A stretch of DNA of 64,000 nucleotides from Micromonospora rubida. GTDB lineage: Bacteria; Actinomycetota; Actinomycetes; Mycobacteriales; Micromonosporaceae. Made by a program: the position numbers and the translations under genes. The notes beneath the pieces are model-generated. The model had not been told where the DNA came from, searched no databases, and was given only the letters and a program-made list of their open reading frames with translations. The stretch covers positions 595,490-659,489 of the forward strand of contig NZ_JAAALO010000002.1 of NCBI RefSeq assembly GCF_009908295.1, read 5' to 3'. Below, in pieces: positions 17,519-24,203 of this stretch (position 1 is its first letter; the number at the start of each line of letters is the position of its first letter).

Positions 17519-18874
17519 TCAGGTGGTGGGGCTCGCGACGCGGACCCGCTCGGCGATGCGCTCGGCGACCTCGCGGGCGGTCTGCTCGGTGGCGGCCTCG
17601 ACCATGACCCGCACCAGGAGCTCGGTGCCCGAGGGGCGCAGCAGCACCCGACCGGTCTCGCCCAGCTCCGCCTCGGCCCGCTCCACCTCGGCCCGGACGG
17701 CCGGCGCGGCGGCACCCACCGAACGGTCCCCGACGGGCACGTTGATCAGCACCTGCGGCAGCTTGGTCACCACCGCGGCCAACTCCGCGAGGGACTTGCC
17801 GGTGGCTGCCATCCGGGCCATCAGGTGCAGCCCGGTCAGCACGCCGTCGCCGGTGGTGGCGTAGGCCGGCATGACGATGTGCCCGCTCTGCTCACCGCCG
17901 AGGGCGAGGTCGGAGGCGCGCAGCTCCTCCAGGACGTACCGGTCGCCGACCTTGGTCTCGACCAGCCGGATGCCCTGCGCGGACATGGCCAGCCGCAGGC
18001 CGAGGTTGCTCATCACGGTGGCGACCAGGGTGTCGTCGGTGAGCGTGCCGGCGTCCCGCATGGCCAGGGCGAGGATCGCCATCACCTGGTCGCCGTCGAC
18101 CTCGACCCCGTCGGCGGTGACCGCGACGCACCGGTCGGCGTCGCCGTCGTGGGCGATGCCCAGGTGCGCGCCGTGCTCGACCACGGCCTCGCGCAGGGCG
18201 TCGATGTGGTTGGAGCCGCAGTCGTCGTTGATGTTCAGGCCGTCCGGCTCCGCGTGGATGGCGATCACCTCGGCGCCGGCCTCCCGGTACGCCACAGGCG
18301 CGACGTCGGCCGCGGCGCCGTTGGCGCAGTCGACCACGACCTTGATCCCGTCGAGGGGGTGCGGCACGGTGCCGGTCAGGTGCTGGACGTAGTGGTCGGC
18401 GCCGTCGAGCAGGTCGTGCACCCGCCCCACCCCGGCGCCGGTCGGCCGGTCCCACGCGGTGGCCGCGTTCGCCTCGACGGCCGCCTCGATCCGCTCCTCG
18501 ATCTCGTCGGGCAGCTTGTGCCCGCCGGAAGCGAACAGCTTGATCCCGTTGTCCGGCATCGGGTTGTGCGACGCGGAGAGCATCACGCCCAGGTCGGCCT
18601 TGGTCTCGGCGGTGAGGAACGCCACGGCCGGGGTGGGCAGCACGCCGACCCGGACCACGTTGGCGCCGGCACTGGTGAGCCCGGCCACCACGGCGGCCTC
18701 CAGCATCTCGCCGCTCGCCCGGGTGTCCCGGCCGACCACCGCCAGCGGCGGATGGCTCCGGTCCGTCTCGGCGAGTGTGTGGGCGGCGGCGACCGCCACC
18801 GCGAGTGCCAGCTCGGGAGTGAGATCCGCGTTCGCCCGCCCGCGTACGCCGTCCGTGCCGAACAACCGGCCCAT
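17519..18874 (-). CDS. glmM: Phosphoglucosamine mutase
   Basis: GlmM (451 residues) converts glucosamine-6-phosphate to glucosamine-1-phosphate, the step after GlmS. The phospho-serine is S102 in SASHNP, the metal loop is DGDADR near 240, the sugar loop is GGEQSGH near 325, and the phosphate-binding loop is [11 protein letters not shown] near 410. The last motif has Leu where most bacteria have Pro (RPSGTEP). I chose ATG 18874 because GGAGG lies 8 nt upstream; a longer in-frame start would run through the rpsI terminator. It follows rplM-rpsI but is separated by a strong hairpin. Confidence 0.96.
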   Translation of the reverse strand: MGRLFGTDGVRGRANADLTPELALAVAVAAAHTLAETDRSHPPLAVVGRDTRASGEMLEAAVVAGLTSAGANVVRVGVLPTPAVAFLTAETKADLGVMLSASHNPMPDNGIKLFASGGHKLPDEIEERIEAAVEANAATAWDRPTGAGVGRVHDLLDGADHYVQHLTGTVPHPLDGIKVVVDCANGAAADVAPVAYREAGAEVIAIHAEPDGLNINDDCGSNHIDALREAVVEHGAHLGIAHDGDADRCVAVTADGVEVDGDQVMAILALAMRDAGTLTDDTLVATVMSNLGLRLAMSAQGIRLVETKVGDRYVLEELRASDLALGGEQSGHIVMPAYATTGDGVLTGLHLMARMAATGKSLAELAAVVTKLPQVLINVPVGDRSVGAAAPAVRAEVERAEAELGETGRVLLRPSGTELLVRVMVEAATEQTAREVAERIAERVRVASPTT

Positions 18875-18916
18875 ACCCGCCAACCTCCGAGGAAATGGTG
18901 CACAACAGGAAAGCGA

Positions 18917-18961
18917 AACGGCCGGGCCACCTCCCGTCGAGGGGAGGTGGACCCGGCCGTT
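18917..18961 (-). terminator. Terminator after rplM-rpsI
   Basis: On the minus strand, AACGGCCGGG-T-CCACCTCCC pairs with GGGAGGTGG-CCCGGCCGTT, about 19 bp with one bulged base. A T-richer stretch (TTTCGCTTTCC) follows, the most canonical intrinsic terminator in the window. It ends between rpsI and glmM. Confidence 0.8.
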
Positions 18962-18989
18962 CGTCAGAAGTACAACGTGCCGCTGATGA

Positions 18990-19454
18990 TCAGCGCTTCG
19001 AGTACTGAGGAGCCTTACGGGCCTTCTTGAGGCCGTACTTCTTGCTCTCCTTGACCCGGGCGTCACGGGTCAGGAAGCCGGCCTTCTTCAGGGCCGGGCG
19101 GTCGTCCGGCTCGTTCACGATCAGCGCCCGGGCGATGCCCAGCCGGAGCGCGCCGGCCTGGCCGGTGGTGCCGCCGCCACGCAGGTTGGCGATGACGTCG
19201 AAGGTCTCGGGCTTCTCGGCGGTGACCAGCGGGTCCTTGATGAGCTGCTGGTGCACCTTGCTCGGGAAGTACGCCTCGAGGTCACGGCCGTTGCAGGTGA
19301 TCTTGCCGCTGCCCGGGACGATGCGCACCCGGACGATGGCCTGCTTGCGCCGGCCGACGGTCTGGATCGGCCGGTCGCCACGGGGGGCGCGGGCGACGGG
19401 CGCCGGCGCCTCGGTGGCCTCGGGGGCAACCTCGGTCTCGGTGATGTCGGTCAT
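18990..19454 (-). CDS. rpsI: 30S ribosomal protein S9
   Basis: S9 (154 residues) binds the 3' major domain of 16S rRNA, and its C-terminal SKR tail reaches the P-site tRNA. Seen here: [29 protein letters not shown] and the [12 protein letters not shown] end. The N-terminus has a 35-residue acidic/Pro-Ala extension typical of actinobacterial S9. I chose ATG 19454 because of GAAGGAAG upstream; an earlier in-frame start adds only a few residues. It is 20 nt downstream of rplM in the usual L13-S9 operon. Confidence 0.97.
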   Translation of the reverse strand: MTDITETEVAPEATEAPAPVARAPRGDRPIQTVGRRKQAIVRVRIVPGSGKITCNGRDLEAYFPSKVHQQLIKDPLVTAEKPETFDVIANLRGGGTTGQAGALRLGIARALIVNEPDDRPALKKAGFLTRDARVKESKKYGLKKARKAPQYSKR

Positions 19455-19474
19455 GCTGCTTCCTTCGCCCGCGC

Positions 19475-19918
19475 TCACTGCGCGATCTGCTTGATCTCGA
19501 ACGGCGCCGGCTGCTGCGCGCCGTGCGGGTGCTCGGCACCGGCGTAGACCTTCAGCTTGTTGATCAGCTGACGGCCGAGCTTGTTGTGCGGGAGCATCCC
19601 CTTCACGGCCAGCTCCACGGCCCGCTCGGGACGCTTGCTGAGCAGCTCCTCGTAGCCGACCTGCTTCAGGCCGCCCGGGTAACCCGAGTGGCGGTAGGCG
19701 ACCTTGGTCTGACGCTTGTTGCCGGTCAGCGCGACCTTGCCCGCGTTCACGATGACGACAAAGTCGCCCGTGTCGACGTGCGGCGCGAAAGTCGGCTTGT
19801 GCTTACCACGCAGCAGCGTGGCGGCGTGGGTCGCCAGGCGGCCCAGCACGACATCAGAGGCGTCGATAACGTGCCACTGACGCTCGATCTCACCCGGCTT
19901 CGGGCTGTACGTACGCAC
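19475..19918 (-). CDS. rplM: 50S ribosomal protein L13
   Basis: L13 (147 residues) is an early 23S rRNA assembly protein. It is recognisable by [21 protein letters not shown], the [16 protein letters not shown] loop and [10 protein letters not shown]. The start is GTG 19918, since VRTYSPKPG is the conserved actinobacterial N-terminus and AAGG is 6-8 nt upstream. It is the first gene of the L13-S9 operon, with a good promoter at 20034-20063. Confidence 0.97.
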   Translation of the reverse strand: MRTYSPKPGEIERQWHVIDASDVVLGRLATHAATLLRGKHKPTFAPHVDTGDFVVIVNAGKVALTGNKRQTKVAYRHSGYPGGLKQVGYEELLSKRPERAVELAVKGMLPHNKLGRQLINKLKVYAGAEHPHGAQQPAPFEIKQIAQ

Positions 19919-20033
19919 AGGTCTACCTTGTCTCGTCGTCGGTCTGGGGTCGCGCGCCGAGGTGACCAGGCGCGCACGAACGACCAAGCGTACCTGATGC
20001 GGCACGCCTCTGGATGTCGTACAACAGCAGGCA

Positions 20034-20063
20034 ACGATACTCGGGGGTACCTCCGCAGGTCAA
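20034..20063 (-). promoter_or_regulatory. Promoter of rplM-rpsI
   Basis: On the minus strand TTGACC (20063-20058), an 18-nt spacer and TATCGT (20039-20034). This is the best -35/-10 match found in the window, giving a leader of about 110 nt before the rplM GTG. Confidence 0.6.
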
Positions 20064-20156
20064 AACGGGGGGGGCGTTCCCACTCTCCCACACCGCCGTC
20101 ATGATCTCGGTCACACGTGCGGCGCGCGTTGTTCCTGGCGGCGCGCGGAGCCCCGG

Positions 20157-20450
20157 TCAGAGCTCCTGGAGGATGCGCAGTGCGCGCCCCACCCGGAGCA
20201 TCGTGCCGGTGTCGGCCACCTCGACGCACTCGGTGAACCACTTCTTCATCGGCGAGGAGAGCCGGTCGGGCATCACCACGTACCCGCCCATCGGCACGGC
20301 CAGCGGGGAGTCGCGCAGCAGCACCGTCTCGACCACCTCGGCCACGATCACGATCGGCACGTCGGTGGAGTTGTAGACGTCGGAACTGAGCACCAGACCG
20401 AGCCGCTCCCGGGCGCCCTCGATGCGCCAGACCTCTCCCCTACGCAGCAC
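20157..20450 (-). CDS. PemK/MazF-family toxin (type II TA)
   Basis: This 97-residue protein starts at GTG 20450 and begins LRRGEVWRIEG. That is the MazF/PemK opening (RGEVW), followed by the strand GLVLSSDVYN and the later MPDRLSSPMKK and VGRALRILQEL segments. MazF-like toxins cleave mRNA in the cytoplasm. The start lies 11 nt inside the antitoxin gene, so translation is coupled. It differs from classical MazF in lacking an obvious RPVLVL segment, so its sequence specificity is unknown. Confidence 0.8.
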   Translation of the reverse strand: MLRRGEVWRIEGARERLGLVLSSDVYNSTDVPIVIVAEVVETVLLRDSPLAVPMGGYVVMPDRLSSPMKKWFTECVEVADTGTMLRVGRALRILQEL

Positions 20451-20697
20451 GTGGACGCCCGCCGAACAGCGCGTCGTCGACCATCGCCACCTCGCGGGCG
20501 TCCGCCAGGGCGGCCGTCTCCAGGTCCAGCCCGGCGCGACCGACGGCGGCGGCATGCGCGGTGAAGACCTCGCGCAGCGCCTTCTCACGGGCGGCCTGGT
20601 CCATCCAGGCGGAGAGCGACAGCCCCTCCCGCTTGGCGAACCGGCGCGCCTCCTCGATCGTCTCGTCCGAGAACGACAACGTCACCTTGGCAGTCAT
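20440..20697 (-). CDS. MazE-like / ribbon-helix-helix antitoxin
   Basis: This 85-residue protein starts with a KVTLSFSDETIEEARRFA segment, a ribbon-helix-helix DNA-binding pattern (one strand then two helices), and LSLSAWMDQAAREKA. The acidic C-terminal half (AREVAMVDDALF) would wrap the toxin. It is the upstream partner of the PemK/MazF-like toxin. The ATG at 20697 is preceded by a leaderless -10 and a palindromic operator, fitting autoregulation by the antitoxin. Confidence 0.8.
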   Translation of the reverse strand: MTAKVTLSFSDETIEEARRFAKREGLSLSAWMDQAAREKALREVFTAHAAAVGRAGLDLETAALADAREVAMVDDALFGGRPRAA

Positions 20698-20704
20698 GCC
20701 GCCC

Positions 20705-20710
20705 AGACTA
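20705..20710 (-). promoter_or_regulatory. -10 box of the TA operon
   Basis: TAGTCT on the minus strand, 7 nt (GGGCGGC) before the ATG at 20697. The same 16-mer TAGTCTGGGCGGCATG is found at the gene starting at 40175. Confidence 0.6.
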
Positions 20711-20718
20711 CCCCCGGT

Positions 20719-20733
20719 ATGACCACTGGTCAT
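20719..20733. promoter_or_regulatory. Candidate TA operator overlapping the -35
   Basis: ATGACCACTGGTCAT is a perfect 7+1+7 palindrome. On the minus strand its outer ATGACC lies 17 nt upstream of the TAGTCT -10, so it also serves as the -35 hexamer. A repressor bound here would block the promoter. Confidence 0.6.
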
Positions 20734-20816
20734 CCCATCCCCCCACCACCCACCGCCCACCGCCCAACCCCCCAAACCACCACACCACACCCCCACCCAC
20801 CCCACACCCCCGACCT
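20734..20816. repeat. C-rich tract beside palindrome B
   Basis: About 80 nt of CCCACC/CCCAACC words with very few G on the plus strand, running into palindrome B. Together with the operator and the palindrome it fills most of the 335-nt gap 20698-21032, where I see no gene. Confidence 0.6.
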
Positions 20817-20884
20817 CCGCGCAGTTTCGGGGAAAGTGTTGCCTCCTCACGCTCCAAGGCCACACTTTCCCCGAAACTGCGCGG
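20817..20884. repeat. Long palindrome, composite element copy B
   Basis: A 27-bp inverted repeat with one mismatch: arm 1 at 20817-20843 begins CCGCGCAGTTTCGGGG, arm 2 at 20858-20884 ends CCCCGAAACTGCGCGG, and the loop is 14 nt. Its core is close to copy A (5033-5092). It lies between the divergent TA operon and the nitrate relic. Confidence 0.85.
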
Positions 20885-21032
20885 GCTTTGGGCGGTCGTC
20901 GGGCCCGGGGGGGTAGGCCGGGTCGGGAGGCGGTGGCCGGGGGGACGCGGGTGGGGCGTGTGAGGTGCTCTTGACAGGACCGAAACAAACGGGACCCGGA
21001 GCCGAAACTGCCCGGCGGCACGCTTTCCCGAC

Positions 21033-21473
21033 ATGACAGACGGTGAACGGCCGGCGACTCGACCGGGGAGCCGAGCCCGGGAGGCGGCGCCACACTGCCC
21101 GCACTTCGCCCTCCAGTGCGGGATGTCGCTGCGCGAGACCGCCGGCCGGGGCGAGGGCGGGCTCCGCCGGGAGGGCCGGACCGTCGCCGAACTGCTGGAC
21201 CGTCCCGGCCGGCTGACCACCCCGCTGAAACGCGACGCGGTCACCGGCGAGCTGCGCCCGGCGGGCTGGGACGAGGCCGACGGGGCGTACGCGCGGGCCC
21301 GGAGGACCCTGGCCGGCCCGGGCGGGGCACCCACCGTCGCCTCCCCCCTGCACAGGCGGGCGTACGAGCTGCGTACCGGCGCCTGCCTCGACCTGCCCGG
21401 GGTGTCCGTCGCCCGGCACGACGGGCGGTGCCGTGACGTCCTGGTCGAGGCGCGGCTGAGACGGGAGGGGTGA
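21033..21473 (+). pseudogene. Chimeric relic: nitrate reductase N-terminus fused to NirD C-terminus
   Basis: The frame reads through 146 codons but joins two unrelated pieces. Residues about 20-85 match the start of an assimilatory molybdopterin nitrate reductase: HCPHFALQCGM corresponds to a CPxCALQCGM iron-sulfur motif, followed by EGRTVAELLDRPGRLTTPL and ELRPAGWDEA. Two of the four cluster cysteines are missing (F and R in their place). Residues about 100-140 match the C-terminus of the NirD small subunit of nitrite reductase (SPLHRRAYELRTGACLD, then PGVSV). No Mo-binding or Rieske domain remains, so I infer no enzyme activity. The TGA overlaps the next start (TGATG). Confidence 0.65.
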
Positions 21474-22561
21474 TGCCCCACGAACTGGCCGGCTTCACCA
21501 TCGGGGTGACCGCCGACAGCCAGCGCGACGAGTTGGCCACGCTGCTGCGACGGCGCGGGGCGCGGGTGGTGATCGCGCCGGCCCTGCGGATCGTGCCCCT
21601 GACCGACGACACCGAACTGCGCGAGGCGACCCGCGCCTGCCTGAGCCGCCCGCCGGACGTGCTGGTGGCCAACACCGGCATCGGAATGCGCGGCTGGCTG
21701 GAGGCGGCCGAGGGCTGGGGGCTGAGCGAGCCGCTGCGTGGCGTGCTGTCGCGGGCGTACGTGGTGACCCGGGGGCCGGAGGCGCGGGGTGCGATCCGCG
21801 CCGCCGGCCTGCGCGACCGGTGGTCACCGGGCGCGGAGAGCTGCGAGGAGGTCGTCGAGCACCTGGTCCGGCGCGGGGTGGCCGGGCAGGTGGTCGTCGT
21901 GCAGTTGCACGGTGACCGGCAGCCCGAGTACGCCGCCGCGCTGGAGGAGGCCGGTGCCACGGTCATCGAGGTGCCGGTCTACCGGTGGGCCCCGCCGACC
22001 GACCCCGCGCCGCTGCACCGGCTGATCGACCTGGTCGCCGGGCGGCTGGTCGACGCGGTCACCTTCACCTCCGCCCCGGCCGCCGAGGCGCTGCTGCACG
22101 CCGCCGGGGACCGCACCGAGACGGTGCTGGAGGCGCTGCGGGGCGACGTGCTGGCGAGTTGCGTCGGTGCGGTCGCCGCCGAGCCCCTGGTCCGCCGCGG
22201 GGTGCCGGTCAGCGCGCCGAGCCGCGCCCGGCTCGGCGCGCTGGTGCGGACAATCGTGGACGAGCTGCCCCGGCGCACGGTCACCATCAGGGCGGACGGG
22301 CACCTGCTGACCCTGCGCGGGCACGCGGCTGTGATCGACGAGGAGCTGCGTCCGCTGGCCCCCGCCCCGATGGCGGTGCTGCGGGCGCTGGCCACGTCAC
22401 CAGGGCGGGTGCTCTCCCGTACCGCCCTGCTGCGGACGCTGCCGCGCGGCGCGGACGAGCACGCGGTGGAGATGGCGGTGGCCCGCCTCCGGGCCGGCCT
22501 GCGCGCCCCCCGGGTGGTGCAGACGGTGATCAAGCGCGGCTACCGGCTCCGGGTGGACTGA
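21473..22561 (+). CDS. HemD-like protein with C-terminal winged-helix domain
   Basis: This 362-residue protein has an N-terminal uroporphyrinogen-III synthase (HemD) domain (about 1-255), with the two-lobe pattern including ADSQRDEL, VLVANTGIG, VVVQLHGDRQPEY and VDAVTFTSAPAAEAL. A C-terminal OmpR/PhoB-type winged helix (about 268-362) has MAVLRALATSPGRVLSRTALL and ends VVQTVIKRGYRLRVD. Proteins of this two-domain type sit with nitrate/nitrite genes in actinobacteria and probably act as regulators. ATG 21473 has GGAGG 5-7 nt upstream. It looks intact while the neighbouring nitrate genes are eroded. Whether it still makes uroporphyrinogen III is unknown. Confidence 0.88.
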   Translation: MPHELAGFTIGVTADSQRDELATLLRRRGARVVIAPALRIVPLTDDTELREATRACLSRPPDVLVANTGIGMRGWLEAAEGWGLSEPLRGVLSRAYVVTRGPEARGAIRAAGLRDRWSPGAESCEEVVEHLVRRGVAGQVVVVQLHGDRQPEYAAALEEAGATVIEVPVYRWAPPTDPAPLHRLIDLVAGRLVDAVTFTSAPAAEALLHAAGDRTETVLEALRGDVLASCVGAVAAEPLVRRGVPVSAPSRARLGALVRTIVDELPRRTVTIRADGHLLTLRGHAAVIDEELRPLAPAPMAVLRALATSPGRVLSRTALLRTLPRGADEHAVEMAVARLRAGLRAPRVVQTVIKRGYRLRVD

Positions 22562-22610
22562 CCCCTGCGGCAGGTGACCCGGCGTGCCCCAGTGCGCGCG
22601 GTCGGCAGCC

Positions 22611-22726
22611 GGGCCGTTGACGACGACCACGCCGGCAGGTGGGCCGTGGACGAACGACCACGCCGGTAGCCCGGCCGTGGACGACCAGGTCGGCGGCCGG
22701 CCGTGGACGATCACGCCGGCGGTGGC
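22611..22726. repeat. Degenerate tandem repeat, about 30 bp x 4
   Basis: Four units beginning GGGCCGT(T/G)GACGA or CCGGCCGTGGACGA start at 22611, 22641, 22671 and 22697. Units 1, 2 and 4 are 30 bp and unit 3 is 26 bp. They share GGCCGTGGACGA...CACGCCGGC. The array lies between convergent hemD-like (+) and conservon (-) genes and has no coding frame of its own. Confidence 0.75.
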
Positions 22727-22745
22727 CCGGACTGTCCGGGCCACC
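22721..22745. terminator. Perfect hairpin between convergent hemD-like and conservon genes
   Basis: GGTGGCCCGGA (22721-22731), loop CTG, TCCGGGCCACC (22735-22745): an 11-bp perfect stem, placed to end transcription from both sides. Confidence 0.65.
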
Positions 22746-22756
22746 GCCGACATACG

Positions 22757-23380
22757 TCAGCCGACCGGGGTCGGGTAGCCGCGACCGTGCTCGGCCTGGA
22801 GGCGCAGCATCGCGTGCTCGACGACCGTGACCAGCACCTGCTTCACCGAATCCCGGTGCCGGGCGTCGGTCATTATCAACGGTACGTGGGGCGAGATGGC
22901 GAGGGCCTCGCGGACCTCCTCCAGCTCGTACTGCGGCGCGTTGTCGAACCGGTTCAGCGCCACCACGTAGGGCAGGCGGCGGTTCTCGAAGTAGTCCAGC
23001 GGGGCGAACGCGTCGGTGATCCGGCGGGTGTCGACCAGCACCGCCGCGCCCACCGCGCCTTTGATGATCTCGTCCCACATGAACCAGAACCGGGTCTGGC
23101 CGGGTGTGCCGAAGAGATAGAGGATCAGGTCCTCGGCCATGGTGATTCGGCCGAAGTCCATGGCGACCGTGGTGGTCTGCTTCCCCGGCACCTTCGACGG
23201 GTCGTCGATCCCGACGCCGGCCGCAGTCATCACCGCCTCGGTGGTCAGCGGAGTGATCTCCGAGACCGCGCCGACCAGGGTCGTCTTGCCCACGCCGAAG
23301 CCGCCCGCAACCACGATCTTCGCGGAGGTGATCCCGCGGTTGCGGCGTGCCCCAGCGGGGTCATAGCCTGCGAAGTCCAC
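22757..23380 (-). CDS. Conservon GTPase-like protein (CvnD type)
   Basis: This 207-residue Ras-like ATP/GTP-binding protein has Walker A GGFGVGKTT near residues 26-34, switch/G2 residues around TTTVAMDFG, a G3-like FGTPGQ near 88-93 (in place of DxxG), and a G4-like ALNRFD near 145-150. This is the fourth gene of the actinobacterial conservon, which forms a membrane-associated complex analogous to a GPCR module. Its GTG start at 23380 overlaps the end of the DUF742 gene by 20 nt. It is the last gene before the hairpin. Confidence 0.92.
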   Translation of the reverse strand: MDFAGYDPAGARRNRGITSAKIVVAGGFGVGKTTLVGAVSEITPLTTEAVMTAAGVGIDDPSKVPGKQTTTVAMDFGRITMAEDLILYLFGTPGQTRFWFMWDEIIKGAVGAAVLVDTRRITDAFAPLDYFENRRLPYVVALNRFDNAPQYELEEVREALAISPHVPLIMTDARHRDSVKQVLVTVVEHAMLRLQAEHGRGYPTPVG

Positions 23381-23726
23381 TTAGCACCCTTCCAAGAATT
23401 TCCATCCGCTCCTCGTACCCTTCGGGCGGAGCGGCAGTGTGTAGCGTCAGCAGGCCCTCGGCCACCATGTCGGCGATGATCACCCGGGCGACGCCCAGCG
23501 GCATCCGGGTGTACGCGGCGACCTCGGCCAGCGACTGGGGTCGGCCCTCGCAGATCGTGGCGATCCGGTGCTTGTCGTGGCCGGCGAACCGGGACTCGGC
23601 GACCGCCGTGGGGCTGGCCGTCAGCACCGCCTCCAGCGCGATGTCCTGCCGTGGCTCGGTACGGCCACGGGTGACCGCGTACGGACGCACCAACGCGCCG
23701 CGCGGGTCTTCCCGTCGTTGGTCCAT
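23361..23726 (-). CDS. Conservon DUF742 protein (CvnC type)
   Basis: This 121-residue DUF742 protein has the conserved LVRPYAVTRGRTEP start, the helix-turn-helix-like SLAEVAAYTRMPLGVARVIIADM and the C-terminal EILGRVLSGLRRL. In conservons it interacts with the GTPase and roadblock partners. Its length is typical. The start ATG 23726 lies 69 nt after the roadblock gene. Confidence 0.92.
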   Translation of the reverse strand: MDQRREDPRGALVRPYAVTRGRTEPRQDIALEAVLTASPTAVAESRFAGHDKHRIATICEGRPQSLAEVAAYTRMPLGVARVIIADMVAEGLLTLHTAAPPEGYEERMEILGRVLSGLRRL

Positions 23727-23795
23727 CCGCGATCACCTCCTCGGGCGGGTGCCGTCCCTCGACACCCGGTCAGTCCGTCCGTGTGGCCAGGCGCG

Positions 23796-24203
23796 CTAGG
23801 AGCGCACCGCGTCCCGCCGCAGCGGCACCAGTGCGGCGCCCACCCGTTCGACCAGCAGTGCCATCTCGTACCCGACCTGGCCGACGTCGCAGCTGCGGGC
23901 GGCGAGCACGGCCATCGACGAGCCGTCGCTGATCGACATGAGGAACAGGTAGCCGCTGTCCATCTCGATGACTGTCTGGAGCACCCCGCCGGCGCTGAAC
24001 ATGCGGGCCGCGCCCTCGGTAAGGCTCACCACACCGGAGGTGATCGCCGCGAGCTGGTCGGCCCGGTCCGTGGGGAGGTCCCGCGACGAGGCCAGCAGCA
24101 GCCCGTCCGCGGACACCGCCACCACGTGGGCGATGCCCGCCACGCTGTCGGCGAAGTTGGTGAGCAGCCAACCCATGTCCTGCATGGCCGCTGGCCTGTT
24201 CAT
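23796..24203 (-). CDS. Conservon roadblock/LC7 protein (CvnB type)
   Basis: This 135-residue roadblock/LC7-domain protein has WLLTNFADSVAGIAHVVAVSADGLLLA, the SGVVSLTEGAARMF helix and a C-terminal helix with MALLVERVG. It would act as GTPase-activating or scaffold partner of the CvnD-type GTPase. The ATG at 24203 overlaps the kinase stop (ATGA), so the two are coupled. Confidence 0.92.
   Translation of the reverse strand: MNRPAAMQDMGWLLTNFADSVAGIAHVVAVSADGLLLASSRDLPTDRADQLAAITSGVVSLTEGAARMFSAGGVLQTVIEMDSGYLFLMSISDGSSMAVLAARSCDVGQVGYEMALLVERVGAALVPLRRDAVRS

Noticed and set aside
20014..20376. 120-codon plus-strand frame over the rplM promoter and toxin gene
   Set aside because: Antisense to the toxin and across a strong minus-strand promoter.
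22611..22726. CRISPR array
   Set aside because: Units are degenerate, head-to-tail without unique spacers, and no cas gene is near.
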